In this document: positions 23,055-31,790 of the stretch, piece after piece
How positions within the stretch are numbered: position 1 is the first letter of the stretch
Layout of the letters: every line of letters starts with the position of its first letter
NCBI GenBank assembly: GCA_964420405.1
Contig: CAYQTL010000054.1
Span: forward strand, 1-33,668
Origin: CAYQTL01 sp964420405
GTDB lineage: Bacteria; Acidobacteriota; Thermoanaerobaculia; Thermoanaerobaculales; Sulfomarinibacteraceae
Direction: 5' to 3'
Length of the DNA stretch: 33,668 nucleotides
The notes under the pieces: generated by a model
What the model was told of the DNA's origin: nothing
The model's input: only the letters and a program-made list of their open reading frames with translations
Databases searched by the model: none
Position numbers and translations under genes: made by a program

Positions 23055-23927
23055 GTGGACGATCGCGAGATCTGCCGGGTGGGCATCGTGCTCAAGAGCC
23101 AGAGCCAGGAGGCGGCCGAGCTCGGCCGTCAGCTGCTGGTGGAGCTGGAGCGACTCGGCCTGGTGCCGGTCGTCGACAAGCTGTCGGCCGCCGTGCTGGA
23201 GGTCGCCGACGGCGTCGAGCGCGGCCAGCTCGCTGCCCAGGTGGACCTGGTGGTGGTCCTCGGCGGTGACGGCACACTGCTGTCGGTGGTGCGCAACGAC
23301 CTCGGCGGGACGCCGATCCTCGGCATCAACATGGGCACCCTCGGCTTTCTCACCGAGCACCCCGCCGAGTCGCTGTTCCCGATGCTCCACGCCACCCTCG
23401 AGGGACGGGCCGAGATCGAGCGCCGGGAGCGGCTCGACGTGACCGTCCTCACGCCCGGCCGGGATCCGATCACGCGCTCGGTGCTCAACGACGCCGTCAT
23501 CAACAAGTCGGCCCTGGCGCGGATGCTCGTGCTGTCGCTTCACGTGGACGGCGACTTCGTCACCCGGTACCGCGCCGACGGCCTGATCGTCGCGACGCCG
23601 ACCGGCTCGACCGCCTACAACCTCTCGGCCGGCGGCCCGATCCTGTTCCCGACCCTCGACATCCTGCTGATCACGCCGATCTGCCCGCACACGCTGACCA
23701 ACCGCCCGATCGCGCTGTCCCTCGACTGCGAGGTGGAGATCCGGCTCGAGAGCCGAGCCGAGGAGGTGTACCTCACGCTCGACGGCCAGCAGGGCTTCCC
23801 GCTCACCCGACGGGACCTGGTGCGCATCCGCCGCTGCCCCGAGCCGGTGTCGCTGATCACCGAGCCGAGCCGGTCGTACTTCCACATCCTGCACCGCAAG
23901 CTCAAATGGGGCGAGCGCGGCGCCTGA
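23055..23927 (+). CDS. nadK: NAD kinase NadK
   Basis: A 290-residue cytosolic enzyme that phosphorylates NAD to NADP with ATP or polyphosphate. The catalytic GGDGT (70-74), NMGTLGFLT, LNDAVINK (about 144-151) and TPTGSTAYNLSAGGP are the NAD kinase signatures. Length is typical. The GTG at 23055 follows a -10 box by nine bases, so translation may be leaderless; GGAAG at 23047-23051 is too close for an ideal ribosome site. The gene overlaps the next one by 22 bases and starts the nadK-tamB-omp85 operon, which diverges from mraZ. Confidence 0.95.
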   Translation: MDDREICRVGIVLKSQSQEAAELGRQLLVELERLGLVPVVDKLSAAVLEVADGVERGQLAAQVDLVVVLGGDGTLLSVVRNDLGGTPILGINMGTLGFLTEHPAESLFPMLHATLEGRAEIERRERLDVTVLTPGRDPITRSVLNDAVINKSALARMLVLSLHVDGDFVTRYRADGLIVATPTGSTAYNLSAGGPILFPTLDILLITPICPHTLTNRPIALSLDCEVEIRLESRAEEVYLTLDGQQGFPLTRRDLVRIRRCPEPVSLITEPSRSYFHILHRKLKWGERGA

Positions 23928-26900
23928 GGTACCGCCACCTCCGGCGGACGACGATCGCGGTGCTGGCGGTGACCGCCGCCGCCGTGCTCGTGGTCGTCGG
24001 CGTGCAGCGGCTGCTCGCGACGGCGCCCGTCCAACGGCTGGCGATCCGCTGGGCGGAGCGGCTCGCCGACCGCGCGGGGGTGAGCCTCGACGTGGGCGGG
24101 CTCGCGTGGGAGGCGCTGCCGCCCCGGGTCGTGCTGCGCGACGTGGCGGTCGCCGCACCGCCGGTGCGGGCGAGTGTCCGCCGAGCCGAGGTCGAGCTGC
24201 TCGACGTCCGCCTGACCCGGCGCCTGGTCCGCCTCGGGACGGTGGCGGCCGCCGGCGTCCACATTCGTCTCGACGGCGAGCTCGCGCCGCCGCGGCGGCG
24301 CGAGCGGCCGGTCCGGCTCGACCTGCGGCAGCTGTCGCTGCGGGACGTGACGGTGGAGGGGCTGGAGCTGCCGGGCTCGCTGACGATCGACGCCGCGGGC
24401 CTCGAGGGCGGCTGGACGGGCGACGCCGGCCGCCGGACCGGCTTCGCGCGGGCCGACCGCATCCGGCTGTCGATCGGCCGCCTCGAGCCGATCGAGGTGA
24501 CGGCCCGGACACGGCTCGTGCTCGACGACGGACGGGTCGCGCTGCCGTCCTTCGCCGTCGTCGGCGAGGGGGTGAAGCTGCGCGGCTCCGGCACGGTCGA
24601 GGGGGGTCGGTTGACGCTCGACGCGCGGGGCGACGTCGACCTGGGCGAGCTCGACCGGGTGGTCCGGACCGGCGGGCTGCTCGCGGGGCGAATCGCGGTC
24701 GCCGCCGACCTGGACACCGGGCGGGATCCGCTGCTCGACCTCGGCATCCGGAGCGACCGGCTCGAGGTCGCGGGCTTCGCGCTGGACTCGGTGCGCGGCA
24801 GCATGGCGGTGGCCTCCGACCGGCTCGAGGGCCGGCTCGAGCGGGCCGGCCTCGACGGTGGCGTAATCGAGGGCCGCTACCGCCTCGCATCGCTACGGGC
24901 TCCGTACCCCCACCGCGTGAGCTTCCGCGGCGCAGCGGTGCCCCTGGCCGCGGTGCTCGCGGCCATCAACGTCCCTCCCGCCGGGCTCGCGGCGCACGCC
25001 GCGCTCGAGGGACGGCTGGAGTGGACCGGAAGCCGGCTGTCCGACGGGCGGGGCGAGGCGACGGCACTGCTGCGGCCCGCGGCGGGTGAGCTTCCGGTGG
25101 AGGGCCGGCTCGACGTGACGCTCGCCCCGGCGGGCCTGGTGTTCGACGCCGACGCGCTGCGGATCGGGCAGTCGACGGTCCGCTGGCAGGGACCGATCGC
25201 CGTCGGCAGCTGGGAGCCGGGGTGGTCGATCGCGGCGGCACCGGTGGTGCTGGAGGAGGCGCTGCCGCTGGTCAACCGATGGATCGGCGAGAAGGTGTTG
25301 CCCGAGGAGGTCGGCGGCCGGGGCGAGCTGCTCGTGACCCTGGGCGGACCGTGGAGCGCTCTGCTGGTCAACGCACGCCTCGAGGCCGCGCCGCTGACCT
25401 ATCCTCCGATGACGTTCGACCGGGTCCTGGCGGACGTGGTGGTCACCGACTCGCGGCTCGAGCTGGGCACCGTCCGGTACCGCATCGGCGACGGCGGTGG
25501 CGAGGTCGACGGCGTCGTCCGGTGGGACGGGGAGGCGGAGCTCGACCTGGGGATCCGCGGCCAGTCGATCCCGCTGCAGGAGGTTGTCGGCTGGCTCGGC
25601 GGCGGGCTGACGGTCGCCGGGGACGCGGCCTTCGCCGGTGGCCTGCGCGGGCCGGTCGCCTCGCCACGGGGATCGTGGGCGCTCGGGTTCGACGAGCTCA
25701 CGGTGGCCGGGGTCGCGATCGGCTCGGGCGACGCCACCGTGGACCTCGCCGACGGGAGGTTCCACGTCCGCGGAATCGGGTTCGCGTCGGGGCTCGCGGG
25801 CGACGCGTGGTGGCACGTGGGCGCATCCGAGGTGGGCGGCAGCCTGCGGTGGGAGACGATGCCCGTGCGGCCACTCGCCGCGCGTCTGGCCGACGCCTTC
25901 GGCGAGCGGGCCGAGGTCACCGCCGATCTGGTGTGGCGGCTCGGCGGCCATCCGGAGGGGACGCTCCGCGCCCGTACCGACGCGCTCGCCGGCTCGCTCC
26001 GGTCCGACGCCGGCGGCCTCGACGCCGAGGTACGCCTCGGCGACGAGCTGACGGCGGCGGTGACGCTGCAACGGAACCCGGACGGCGGACTCACCGGACC
26101 GGGCCGGGTGGAGCTGCAGTCGGCCGGCGGGCTCGCCGCCCGCCTGCTGCCGTCCGGGGTGGAGCTGCCTCTGGAGGGCACCGGGGCCGCGGAGCTGCGC
26201 GTGGCGTGGCCCCCCGGCGGCGTCCCCCGGGTCGACGGCCGCCTCACCGGGCTCGACCTCGAGCTCGACCGGCGTCCCGTGACCCTCGTCCGTCCGGCGC
26301 AGTTCGCGGTCGACCCCTCCGGCCTCGAGCTGGACGGGATGCTGCTGTCACTGCTCGGAGACGAGATGTTCGTGCGCTTCGCCGTCGGCCGCGACGGCAC
26401 GCTGGAGGGCAACGCGGCCGGCACCGTGGACGGACTGCTGCTGCGGTTCCTGCTGCCGGGATGGGAGCCGGCCGGCCGGGCGACCGGCGTCGTCGAGCTG
26501 CTCGGCACGGTCGACGAGCCGCGCCTCGAGGGGATCGCCGAGGTCGCCCAGATGTCGTTCCGGCTGCCGGGAACCCGCACCGTCCTGTCGGGGGTCGGCG
26601 GCACCGTGCTGCTGTCGTCCAGCGAAGCGGTGCTCGAAGGGGTCGACTTTCGTCTCATGCGCGGCAGCGGCCGCGGCTTCGGCCGCGTCGAGCGACGGCC
26701 CGAGGGGCTCGCCCTCCGCCTGGAGGGAACGGTCGAGGGCCTCGAGTACCCGCTCTTCCCAGGCCTCGAGCCACGTCTGTCGGGCAGCTGGCGCCTGGAG
26801 GGACCGGTCGACGATCTGCTGCTGGAAGGCGACCTCGAGGTCGACCGGGCGGTGCTGCGCCGCAAGGACGACGTGGCCTCGATCCTGCTGGACTGGTTCG

Positions 26901-27652
26901 GCGGACCCGAGACGCCACCGGGCGGCGACGGCCTGCGGCTCGATCTGCGGGTCGAGGCGGACCGCACCATCGAGGCCCGCAACCCGTTCCTCCAGCTGGA
27001 GGCGTCGGCGGCCCTCGACATCGGGGGCACGACCTCGGACCCGGGTCTGATGGGCACCGTGGAGCTGCACGAGGGTGGCGAGATCACGTTCCAGAACGTG
27101 CGCTACGAGGTCGCACGCGGCACCGTCGCGTTCACCGACCCGCTCACCGTCGACCCCCGGATCGACCTCGAGCTACGGGCGTGGGTGCAGAACTACCAGG
27201 TGAACGTGCTCCTGGCGGGCTCGCCTGACCGGCTCGTCCCGTCGCTGAGCTCCGACCCGCCGCTCACCCAGACGGAGATCTACGGCCTCCTCGCCCTCGG
27301 CGTCCGCGACGAGACCGTCGCCGGCGGCGCGCTGCCGGTGGGCTTCGCGTCGACCCTGCTGACCCGCGAGCTCAACACCGAGCTCGAGCGCCGCACCCGC
27401 CTCGTGCTTCCCGTGGACCAGATCCGGCTGGACCCGTTCGCCGAGACCTCGACCGGCAACCCGGCGGCCAGGGTCACTGTCGTCAAGCAGGTCAACCCGC
27501 GCTGGACCGTGATCCTGCAGTCGAACCTGTCCGCCAACCGCGAAGAGGTGATCGTCAGCCGGTGGTTCCTCGGCACCGGGCTGTTCCTCGAGGCGACCCG
27601 GGACGTCGACGGAAGCTACGCGGTCGACCTCAAGCTGCGGAGGCGGTACTGA
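23906..27652 (+). CDS. tamB: TamB-like translocation/assembly protein (AsmA-like, DUF490)
   Basis: A 1248-residue envelope protein. An Arg-rich N-terminus and one membrane helix (about 16-36) anchor it in the inner membrane. The rest is a long succession of short beta strands, as expected of the hydrophobic groove of AsmA/TamB proteins that bridge the periplasm and carry phospholipids or help insert outer-membrane proteins. The C-terminal 300 or so residues (VELHEGGEITFQNVRYEV, TQTEIYGLLALGV, then a strand-rich end) match the TamB domain (PF04357). The Omp85 protein encoded next is the expected partner. The ATG at 23906 lies within the end of nadK and has no strong ribosome site. Confidence 0.88.
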   Translation: MGRARRLRYRHLRRTTIAVLAVTAAAVLVVVGVQRLLATAPVQRLAIRWAERLADRAGVSLDVGGLAWEALPPRVVLRDVAVAAPPVRASVRRAEVELLDVRLTRRLVRLGTVAAAGVHIRLDGELAPPRRRERPVRLDLRQLSLRDVTVEGLELPGSLTIDAAGLEGGWTGDAGRRTGFARADRIRLSIGRLEPIEVTARTRLVLDDGRVALPSFAVVGEGVKLRGSGTVEGGRLTLDARGDVDLGELDRVVRTGGLLAGRIAVAADLDTGRDPLLDLGIRSDRLEVAGFALDSVRGSMAVASDRLEGRLERAGLDGGVIEGRYRLASLRAPYPHRVSFRGAAVPLAAVLAAINVPPAGLAAHAALEGRLEWTGSRLSDGRGEATALLRPAAGELPVEGRLDVTLAPAGLVFDADALRIGQSTVRWQGPIAVGSWEPGWSIAAAPVVLEEALPLVNRWIGEKVLPEEVGGRGELLVTLGGPWSALLVNARLEAAPLTYPPMTFDRVLADVVVTDSRLELGTVRYRIGDGGGEVDGVVRWDGEAELDLGIRGQSIPLQEVVGWLGGGLTVAGDAAFAGGLRGPVASPRGSWALGFDELTVAGVAIGSGDATVDLADGRFHVRGIGFASGLAGDAWWHVGASEVGGSLRWETMPVRPLAARLADAFGERAEVTADLVWRLGGHPEGTLRARTDALAGSLRSDAGGLDAEVRLGDELTAAVTLQRNPDGGLTGPGRVELQSAGGLAARLLPSGVELPLEGTGAAELRVAWPPGGVPRVDGRLTGLDLELDRRPVTLVRPAQFAVDPSGLELDGMLLSLLGDEMFVRFAVGRDGTLEGNAAGTVDGLLLRFLLPGWEPAGRATGVVELLGTVDEPRLEGIAEVAQMSFRLPGTRTVLSGVGGTVLLSSSEAVLEGVDFRLMRGSGRGFGRVERRPEGLALRLEGTVEGLEYPLFPGLEPRLSGSWRLEGPVDDLLLEGDLEVDRAVLRRKDDVASILLDWFGGPETPPGGDGLRLDLRVEADRTIEARNPFLQLEASAALDIGGTTSDPGLMGTVELHEGGEITFQNVRYEVARGTVAFTDPLTVDPRIDLELRAWVQNYQVNVLLAGSPDRLVPSLSSDPPLTQTEIYGLLALGVRDETVAGGALPVGFASTLLTRELNTELERRTRLVLPVDQIRLDPFAETSTGNPAARVTVVKQVNPRWTVILQSNLSANREEVIVSRWFLGTGLFLEATRDVDGSYAVDLKLRRRY

Positions 27653-30450
27653 TCGCGCCCGGTCGCGCCCGGCGGCCGTCCGGTACGCCGCCGAGGCGGA
27701 CCGTACGGACGCTCGTCCTGGCGGCGGCCGCCCTCGCCGGGGCGGCGCCCGGCGCGACCGCCGCTGAGGTCCCGTCCCGGCCGGTCGTCACCTCGGTGCG
27801 CGTCCTGGGTCACGGGGTCGACGATCCCGGCAGGGTCGCCGAGATCCTGGAGCTTGTCCCCGGCGAGCCCCTCGACCGGAGCGCCCTGCGCGACGGTGTC
27901 CGCACCCTGTACGCCGGCGGCGAGATGGAGTGGCTCCGGGTCGAGGGCGAGCAGACCGCGGGCGGGATCGCCGTCACCGTCGAGATGTCCCTGCGCTCGC
28001 GGATCGCGGAGGTGGTCGTCGACGCCCCCGACGGCGGGCTGCGCCGCCGCGTGCGCGACTGGCTGGAGCTGCGGCCCGGCGAGCCGGTGACCCAGGGGCT
28101 GGTGCTGGCGGCGGTCCGCCGGGCTCACCGGGAGCTGCGCGAGCGGGGCTTCGCCGACGCCCGGCTCGAGCCCTTCATGGACTACGACGCCGCCACCAAC
28201 ACCGTCACCGTGACGGTGGAGGTGGAGCCTGGAGCTCCTCTGCAGCTCGCGGCGGTGGAGCTGGCTGGCATCGACGACCCCGAGCTGGCGGCGGAGGTCC
28301 TGCCCGCCATCCCGGCCGGCGAGCGCCTCACCGCCCGGCTCGAGGAGCGCATCCGGCGCGACGTCGAAGCCGCCCTGAGACGGGCGGGACACTGGGAGGC
28401 CCAGGTCGTCGACCTGAGCCGGTTCGGTCCGAACCACGCCACGACCCTGCGGCTCGAGGTCGACCCGGGCTACCGCTACCGACTGGAGGTGGAGACGGTG
28501 TCGGAGGTGGAGGAGCTGGTGCGGGAGGCGGTTCCCGACCCGGTCGAGGAGGACCTCCACCCGGCCCAGACCGGGGTGCTCGCCGAGCTGATCCGCGAGC
28601 AGCTCCAGCGGCGCGGCTACCTGCTCGCGGACGTCGGCGCCGAGCTCGAGACCGGCGGACCGACCCGGACCCTCGTCGTACGGGCCGACCCGGGCCGCGT
28701 CCGGCGGATCACGGCGGTGCGGTATCCGGGCGCCGAGTCGGTCTCCCCCGCGACGCTCGACGAGGCGGTCCGGGTCCACCCGGGCCGGGTCCGGGGGCTG
28801 CTCAGCCAGAGGGTCGACGCCGAGGTCCTGGACACCGACCGCGAGGCGCTGGCCGCCCTGTACCGGCAGCTGGGATTCGTCGACGTCGCGGTCGGACGGC
28901 CCGAGCTGACCGCGGACGGGATCGACGGCGTTGCGGTGTCGTTCCCGGTCGAGGAGGGACGGAGCTGGCGGGTCCGCGACCTGAGGTTGACCGGGTTCCC
29001 CGCCGACCTCGTGGCCGCGCTCGACGACCCGGCCGTCATCGGTCTCGAGGCCGCGCCCTACGACCCGCACCGCGTGGAACGGGTGCGGCGGCGGCTCGAG
29101 ACCGCGCTGCTCGACGCGGGGTACCCCGAGGCCACGGTGACGGCGGACGTGGACACGTCCAGGCCCGGCGAGGTGGTGGTCACCTACGCCGCCGCGCCCG
29201 GCCAGTACGTCACCATCGACGAGGTGGTGGTGGCCGGGCTCGAGCGCACCAGGGAGCGGGTCGTGCGCCGTGAGGTGGTGGCCGCGGGGGTGGTCCCCGG
29301 GGCGCCCCTGTCCCAGCGGGCGATCCTCGACGCCCAACGGCGGGTCTACGAGCTGGGCCTGTTCCAGCGGGTCCAGATCGTGACGGTGCCCGGGCACGAG
29401 CGGCGGCCCGAGCGCGGGCTCGTGGTGCGACTGGAGGAGGGGCGACAGCGCTCGTACGTGTTCGGCGTCGGCTGGGACAACGTCGACCGCCTCCGCGTGA
29501 CCCTCGGCTGGTCCCACCTCAACCTGCTCGGCGGCGGCCACGCCCTGTCGGCGGAGGTCCGGCTGTCGGACCGCGAGGAGCGGGGACAGCTGGGGCTGCG
29601 GGAGCACCGCGTGCCCGGCCTCGGGATTCCCGGCTTCGCCTCCGTCTACCGCACCTCCGAGAAGTACGACACCTGGTCCCAGCTGCGCCGGGGGCTGGTC
29701 CTCGAGGTCGGCGACCGGCGGCGGCTGCCCCGGCGGACCTGGCTCCGGTACGAGTACCAGATCGTCGACCCCGACGCGCCCGACGACATCCTGTCGAACC
29801 TCGAGCGGGAGCAGCAGGAGATCAAGGTCGCCTCGGTCACGCCGACCCTGGAGTGGGACACCCGCGACGACCCGCTGGTGCCGACCCGCGGCCTGCTGTC
29901 GTCGACGTCGCTCGAGTACGCCTTCCCGGCGTTCGAGGCCGAGGCCGAGTTCGTCAAGCTGCAGTCCTTCCTGTCGGTCTACCGGCCGATGCTCGAAGGC
30001 ACCGGGGCGCTCGGCTTCCGTCTCGGCCTGATCGAGCCCCTCGGCCACGACGGCGGCGAGCCCCCGAACCTGCAGGTGCCGCTGGCGACCCGATTCTTCG
30101 CCGGCGGCAGGGTGTCCCATCGCGCGTTCGCCACCGACCGGCTCGGCATCGTCGGCGAGACCCTCGAGGACGACCTCGACCCGATCGGCGGCAACGCCCT
30201 GCTGCTTCTCAACCTCGAGTACGTGCAGCCGATCCGCGGGTTCCTGTCGGCGGTGGCGTTCGTCGACGTCGGCAACGTCTGGGCCTCGCCCGACGCGATC
30301 GACCTGACCGAGGTGCGCTGGGGCGTCGGGCTCGGGCTGCGGGCGGCGACGCCGGCCGGCCCCCTGCGGCTGGAGTACGGCCACAAGCTCGACCGCGGGG
30401 AGGGCGAGTCCTCCGGCGAGCTCTTCCTCTCCTTCGGCATCCCCTTCTAG
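27649..30450 (+). CDS. Omp85-family outer-membrane protein, TamA/BamA-like
   Basis: About 933 residues from the proposed start. It has an N-terminal signal peptide (basic ARRPSGTPPRRTVR, then a hydrophobic Ala/Leu stretch ending ATAA), a periplasmic region of about 570 residues, long enough for six or seven POTRA domains, and a C-terminal 16-strand-type barrel from about residue 605 ending in the outer-membrane signal LFLSFGIPF. The barrel motif usually written VRGF reads SHRAF. TamA normally has three POTRA domains and BamA five, so neither name is certain; pairing with tamB favours a TamA-like role. No ATG, GTG or TTG lies near the signal peptide. CTG at 27649 overlaps the tamB stop as CTGA and follows GGAGGCGG; the nearest standard start is GTG at 27562, well inside tamB. 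Confidence 0.85.
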   Translation: MIAPGRARRPSGTPPRRTVRTLVLAAAALAGAAPGATAAEVPSRPVVTSVRVLGHGVDDPGRVAEILELVPGEPLDRSALRDGVRTLYAGGEMEWLRVEGEQTAGGIAVTVEMSLRSRIAEVVVDAPDGGLRRRVRDWLELRPGEPVTQGLVLAAVRRAHRELRERGFADARLEPFMDYDAATNTVTVTVEVEPGAPLQLAAVELAGIDDPELAAEVLPAIPAGERLTARLEERIRRDVEAALRRAGHWEAQVVDLSRFGPNHATTLRLEVDPGYRYRLEVETVSEVEELVREAVPDPVEEDLHPAQTGVLAELIREQLQRRGYLLADVGAELETGGPTRTLVVRADPGRVRRITAVRYPGAESVSPATLDEAVRVHPGRVRGLLSQRVDAEVLDTDREALAALYRQLGFVDVAVGRPELTADGIDGVAVSFPVEEGRSWRVRDLRLTGFPADLVAALDDPAVIGLEAAPYDPHRVERVRRRLETALLDAGYPEATVTADVDTSRPGEVVVTYAAAPGQYVTIDEVVVAGLERTRERVVRREVVAAGVVPGAPLSQRAILDAQRRVYELGLFQRVQIVTVPGHERRPERGLVVRLEEGRQRSYVFGVGWDNVDRLRVTLGWSHLNLLGGGHALSAEVRLSDREERGQLGLREHRVPGLGIPGFASVYRTSEKYDTWSQLRRGLVLEVGDRRRLPRRTWLRYEYQIVDPDAPDDILSNLEREQQEIKVASVTPTLEWDTRDDPLVPTRGLLSSTSLEYAFPAFEAEAEFVKLQSFLSVYRPMLEGTGALGFRLGLIEPLGHDGGEPPNLQVPLATRFFAGGRVSHRAFATDRLGIVGETLEDDLDPIGGNALLLLNLEYVQPIRGFLSAVAFVDVGNVWASPDAIDLTEVRWGVGLGLRAATPAGPLRLEYGHKLDRGEGESSGELFLSFGIPF

Positions 30451-30458
30451 CGGTGACC

Positions 30459-30518
30459 GGTGGCTGGCTCCGGCGACCGTGAAGGGTCTCGACGACCGAC
30501 GTGATGGAGCCAGCCACC
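30459..30518. repeat. 13-bp inverted repeat after the omp85 gene
   Basis: GGTGGCTGGCTCC (30459-30471) and GGAGCCAGCCACC (30506-30518) are perfect inverted arms around a 34-base loop. They begin nine bases after the omp85 stop codon. There is no T run, so this may be a Rho-dependent 3' end, an mRNA-stabilising stem or a remnant repeat. Confidence 0.7.
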
Positions 30519-30633
30519 AGCCACCGCTAGCCAGGACTGCGCTCCGCGCAGCTGGAAGAAGAACAGAGGCCGGAATCTCACGAAGAGGAACGCCGCGGGT
30601 TGGGGTGTGGGTCTGAGTCTTCCGGAACCCTAG

Positions 30634-30666
30634 CTCGAGGAAGGACCTCCGAGGTCCTTCCGCGAG
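30634..30666. promoter_or_regulatory. 33-bp near-perfect palindrome upstream of the antiporter gene
   Basis: The inner 11-bp arms GGAAGGACCTC (30639-30649) and GAGGTCCTTCC (30651-30661) surround one central base. CTCG (30634-30637) and CGAG (30663-30666) extend the symmetry with one mismatched pair. The site ends seven bases before the proposed -10 box, covering the -35 region, as an operator would. A terminator stem is the alternative. Confidence 0.6.
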
Positions 30667-30672
30667 TAGTGG

Positions 30673-30678
30673 TAGCAT
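30673..30678 (+). promoter_or_regulatory. probable -10 element of the antiporter gene
   Basis: TAGCAT lies six bases before the GTG start at 30685, so the transcript should begin at or within a base or two of that codon. No separate ribosome site is visible, consistent with leaderless translation. Confidence 0.45.
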
Positions 30679-30684
30679 CCGGCG

Positions 30685-31638
30685 GTGCTCGAGCTGCTGT
30701 TGCCCTGGGTGCTCGTGGTGGTCGGGATCGCCATGCTCGGGGGCGGCGCGTCGTGGCTGGTGGACGGCGCCTCGCGGCTCGCGCTGCGGCTCGGGGTGTC
30801 GCCCATGGTGGTCGGCCTGACGGTGGTCGGGTTCGGCACCTCGATGCCCGAGTTCTCGGTGTCGGTGCTCGCGGCGGGACGCGGCAGCGGTGGCCTGAGC
30901 CTCGGCAACGCCGTCGGCTCGAACGTCATGAACCTCCTGCTGGTGCTCGGCGCGGCGGCGGTGCTGCGGCCGATGCACGTCGTCGGAGGCTCACGGACGC
31001 TGCGCCGGGACCTTGTCTTCGGGCTCGTCCCCGCCGCCGTGCTGGTGGCGGCGGCGTGGAACGGCGCCATCGGCCGGGGCGCATCCGTCGTGCTGCTGGG
31101 GGTGTTCGCGCTGTTCCTGGCGATCTGCCTGGTGGACGCCCGCCGCAACCCCCGCCCCCCGGGCGAGCGCGTGGCGGTTTCCGGACATCCCGCGCGGCAC
31201 CTGGCGCAGACCGCGGCCGGGATCGCCGTGCTGGTGGTCGGGGCCGAGCTGATGGTCCGCGGAGGCGTCGCGCTCGCGATGCGTTTCGGGGTGTCCGACG
31301 CCGTGATCGGGCTGACCCTGGTGGCGTTCGGGACCTCGCTGCCGGAGCTCGCGACCTCGATCGCCGCCGCGCTCAAGGGCGAGGCCGAGCTGTCGGTGGG
31401 CAACGTGCTCGGCTCCAACGTCTTCAACCTCGGCCTGATCGTCGGCACCGCGTTCCTGATCCGGCCCGGCACGGTGCCGGCCTACGTCATCCGCCAGGAC
31501 GTGCCGCTGCTGGTGCTGGCGACGGTGCTGGTGGGCGTGATCGTGATGCGCGACGCCCGCATCAGCCGCTCCGAGGGGGGCATGATGCTCGCCGCCTTCG
31601 CCGCCTATGTCGGCTTCGTCATCGTCCGCGGCGGGTGA
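30685..31638 (+). CDS. calcium/sodium antiporter, CaCA superfamily (YrbG-like)
   Basis: A 317-residue inner-membrane protein with about ten helices in two inverted halves. Each half carries an alpha repeat: GFGTSMPEFSVS with GNAVGSN (about 50-80) and AFGTSLPELATS with GNVLGSN (about 213-250), including the paired acidic residues that bind cations. This is the YrbG-type sodium/calcium exchanger arrangement; the true ion preference cannot be read from sequence. The GTG at 30685 is preceded by a -10-like box and a palindrome, not by a ribosome site. It converges with uvrB. Confidence 0.92.
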   Translation: MLELLLPWVLVVVGIAMLGGGASWLVDGASRLALRLGVSPMVVGLTVVGFGTSMPEFSVSVLAAGRGSGGLSLGNAVGSNVMNLLLVLGAAAVLRPMHVVGGSRTLRRDLVFGLVPAAVLVAAAWNGAIGRGASVVLLGVFALFLAICLVDARRNPRPPGERVAVSGHPARHLAQTAAGIAVLVVGAELMVRGGVALAMRFGVSDAVIGLTLVAFGTSLPELATSIAAALKGEAELSVGNVLGSNVFNLGLIVGTAFLIRPGTVPAYVIRQDVPLLVLATVLVGVIVMRDARISRSEGGMMLAAFAAYVGFVIVRGG

Positions 31639-31651
31639 TCGGGGGCCCCGG

Positions 31652-31767
31652 CTCGTCCGATCCCGGTCCAGGCCTCCTCCGATGCCGTTCCCGATCCCGA
31701 CGAGAGCGGCGGGTGCGCCGGCTCGGTCCTGTGCGCACCACCGGGACCGGGCTCGGGATCGGACGAG
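31652..31767. repeat. element with 14-bp terminal inverted repeats between antiporter gene and uvrB
   Basis: CTCGTCCGATCCCG (31652-31665) and CGGGATCGGACGAG (31754-31767) are perfect inverted arms 88 bases apart, each containing one GATCCC-type unit. A further GTTCCCGATCCCG stretch lies between them (31686-31698). The element fills most of the 152-base gap between the two convergent genes. No coding sequence is visible inside. Confidence 0.7.
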
Positions 31768-31790
31768 GCGCCCGCCGGCGGCCGCTCGCC

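Noticed and set aside
27616..30978. 1120-residue open frame antisense to the Omp85 gene
   Set aside because: It is His/Gln/Gly/Asp-rich with no recognisable domain and arises from high third-position GC on the opposite strand.
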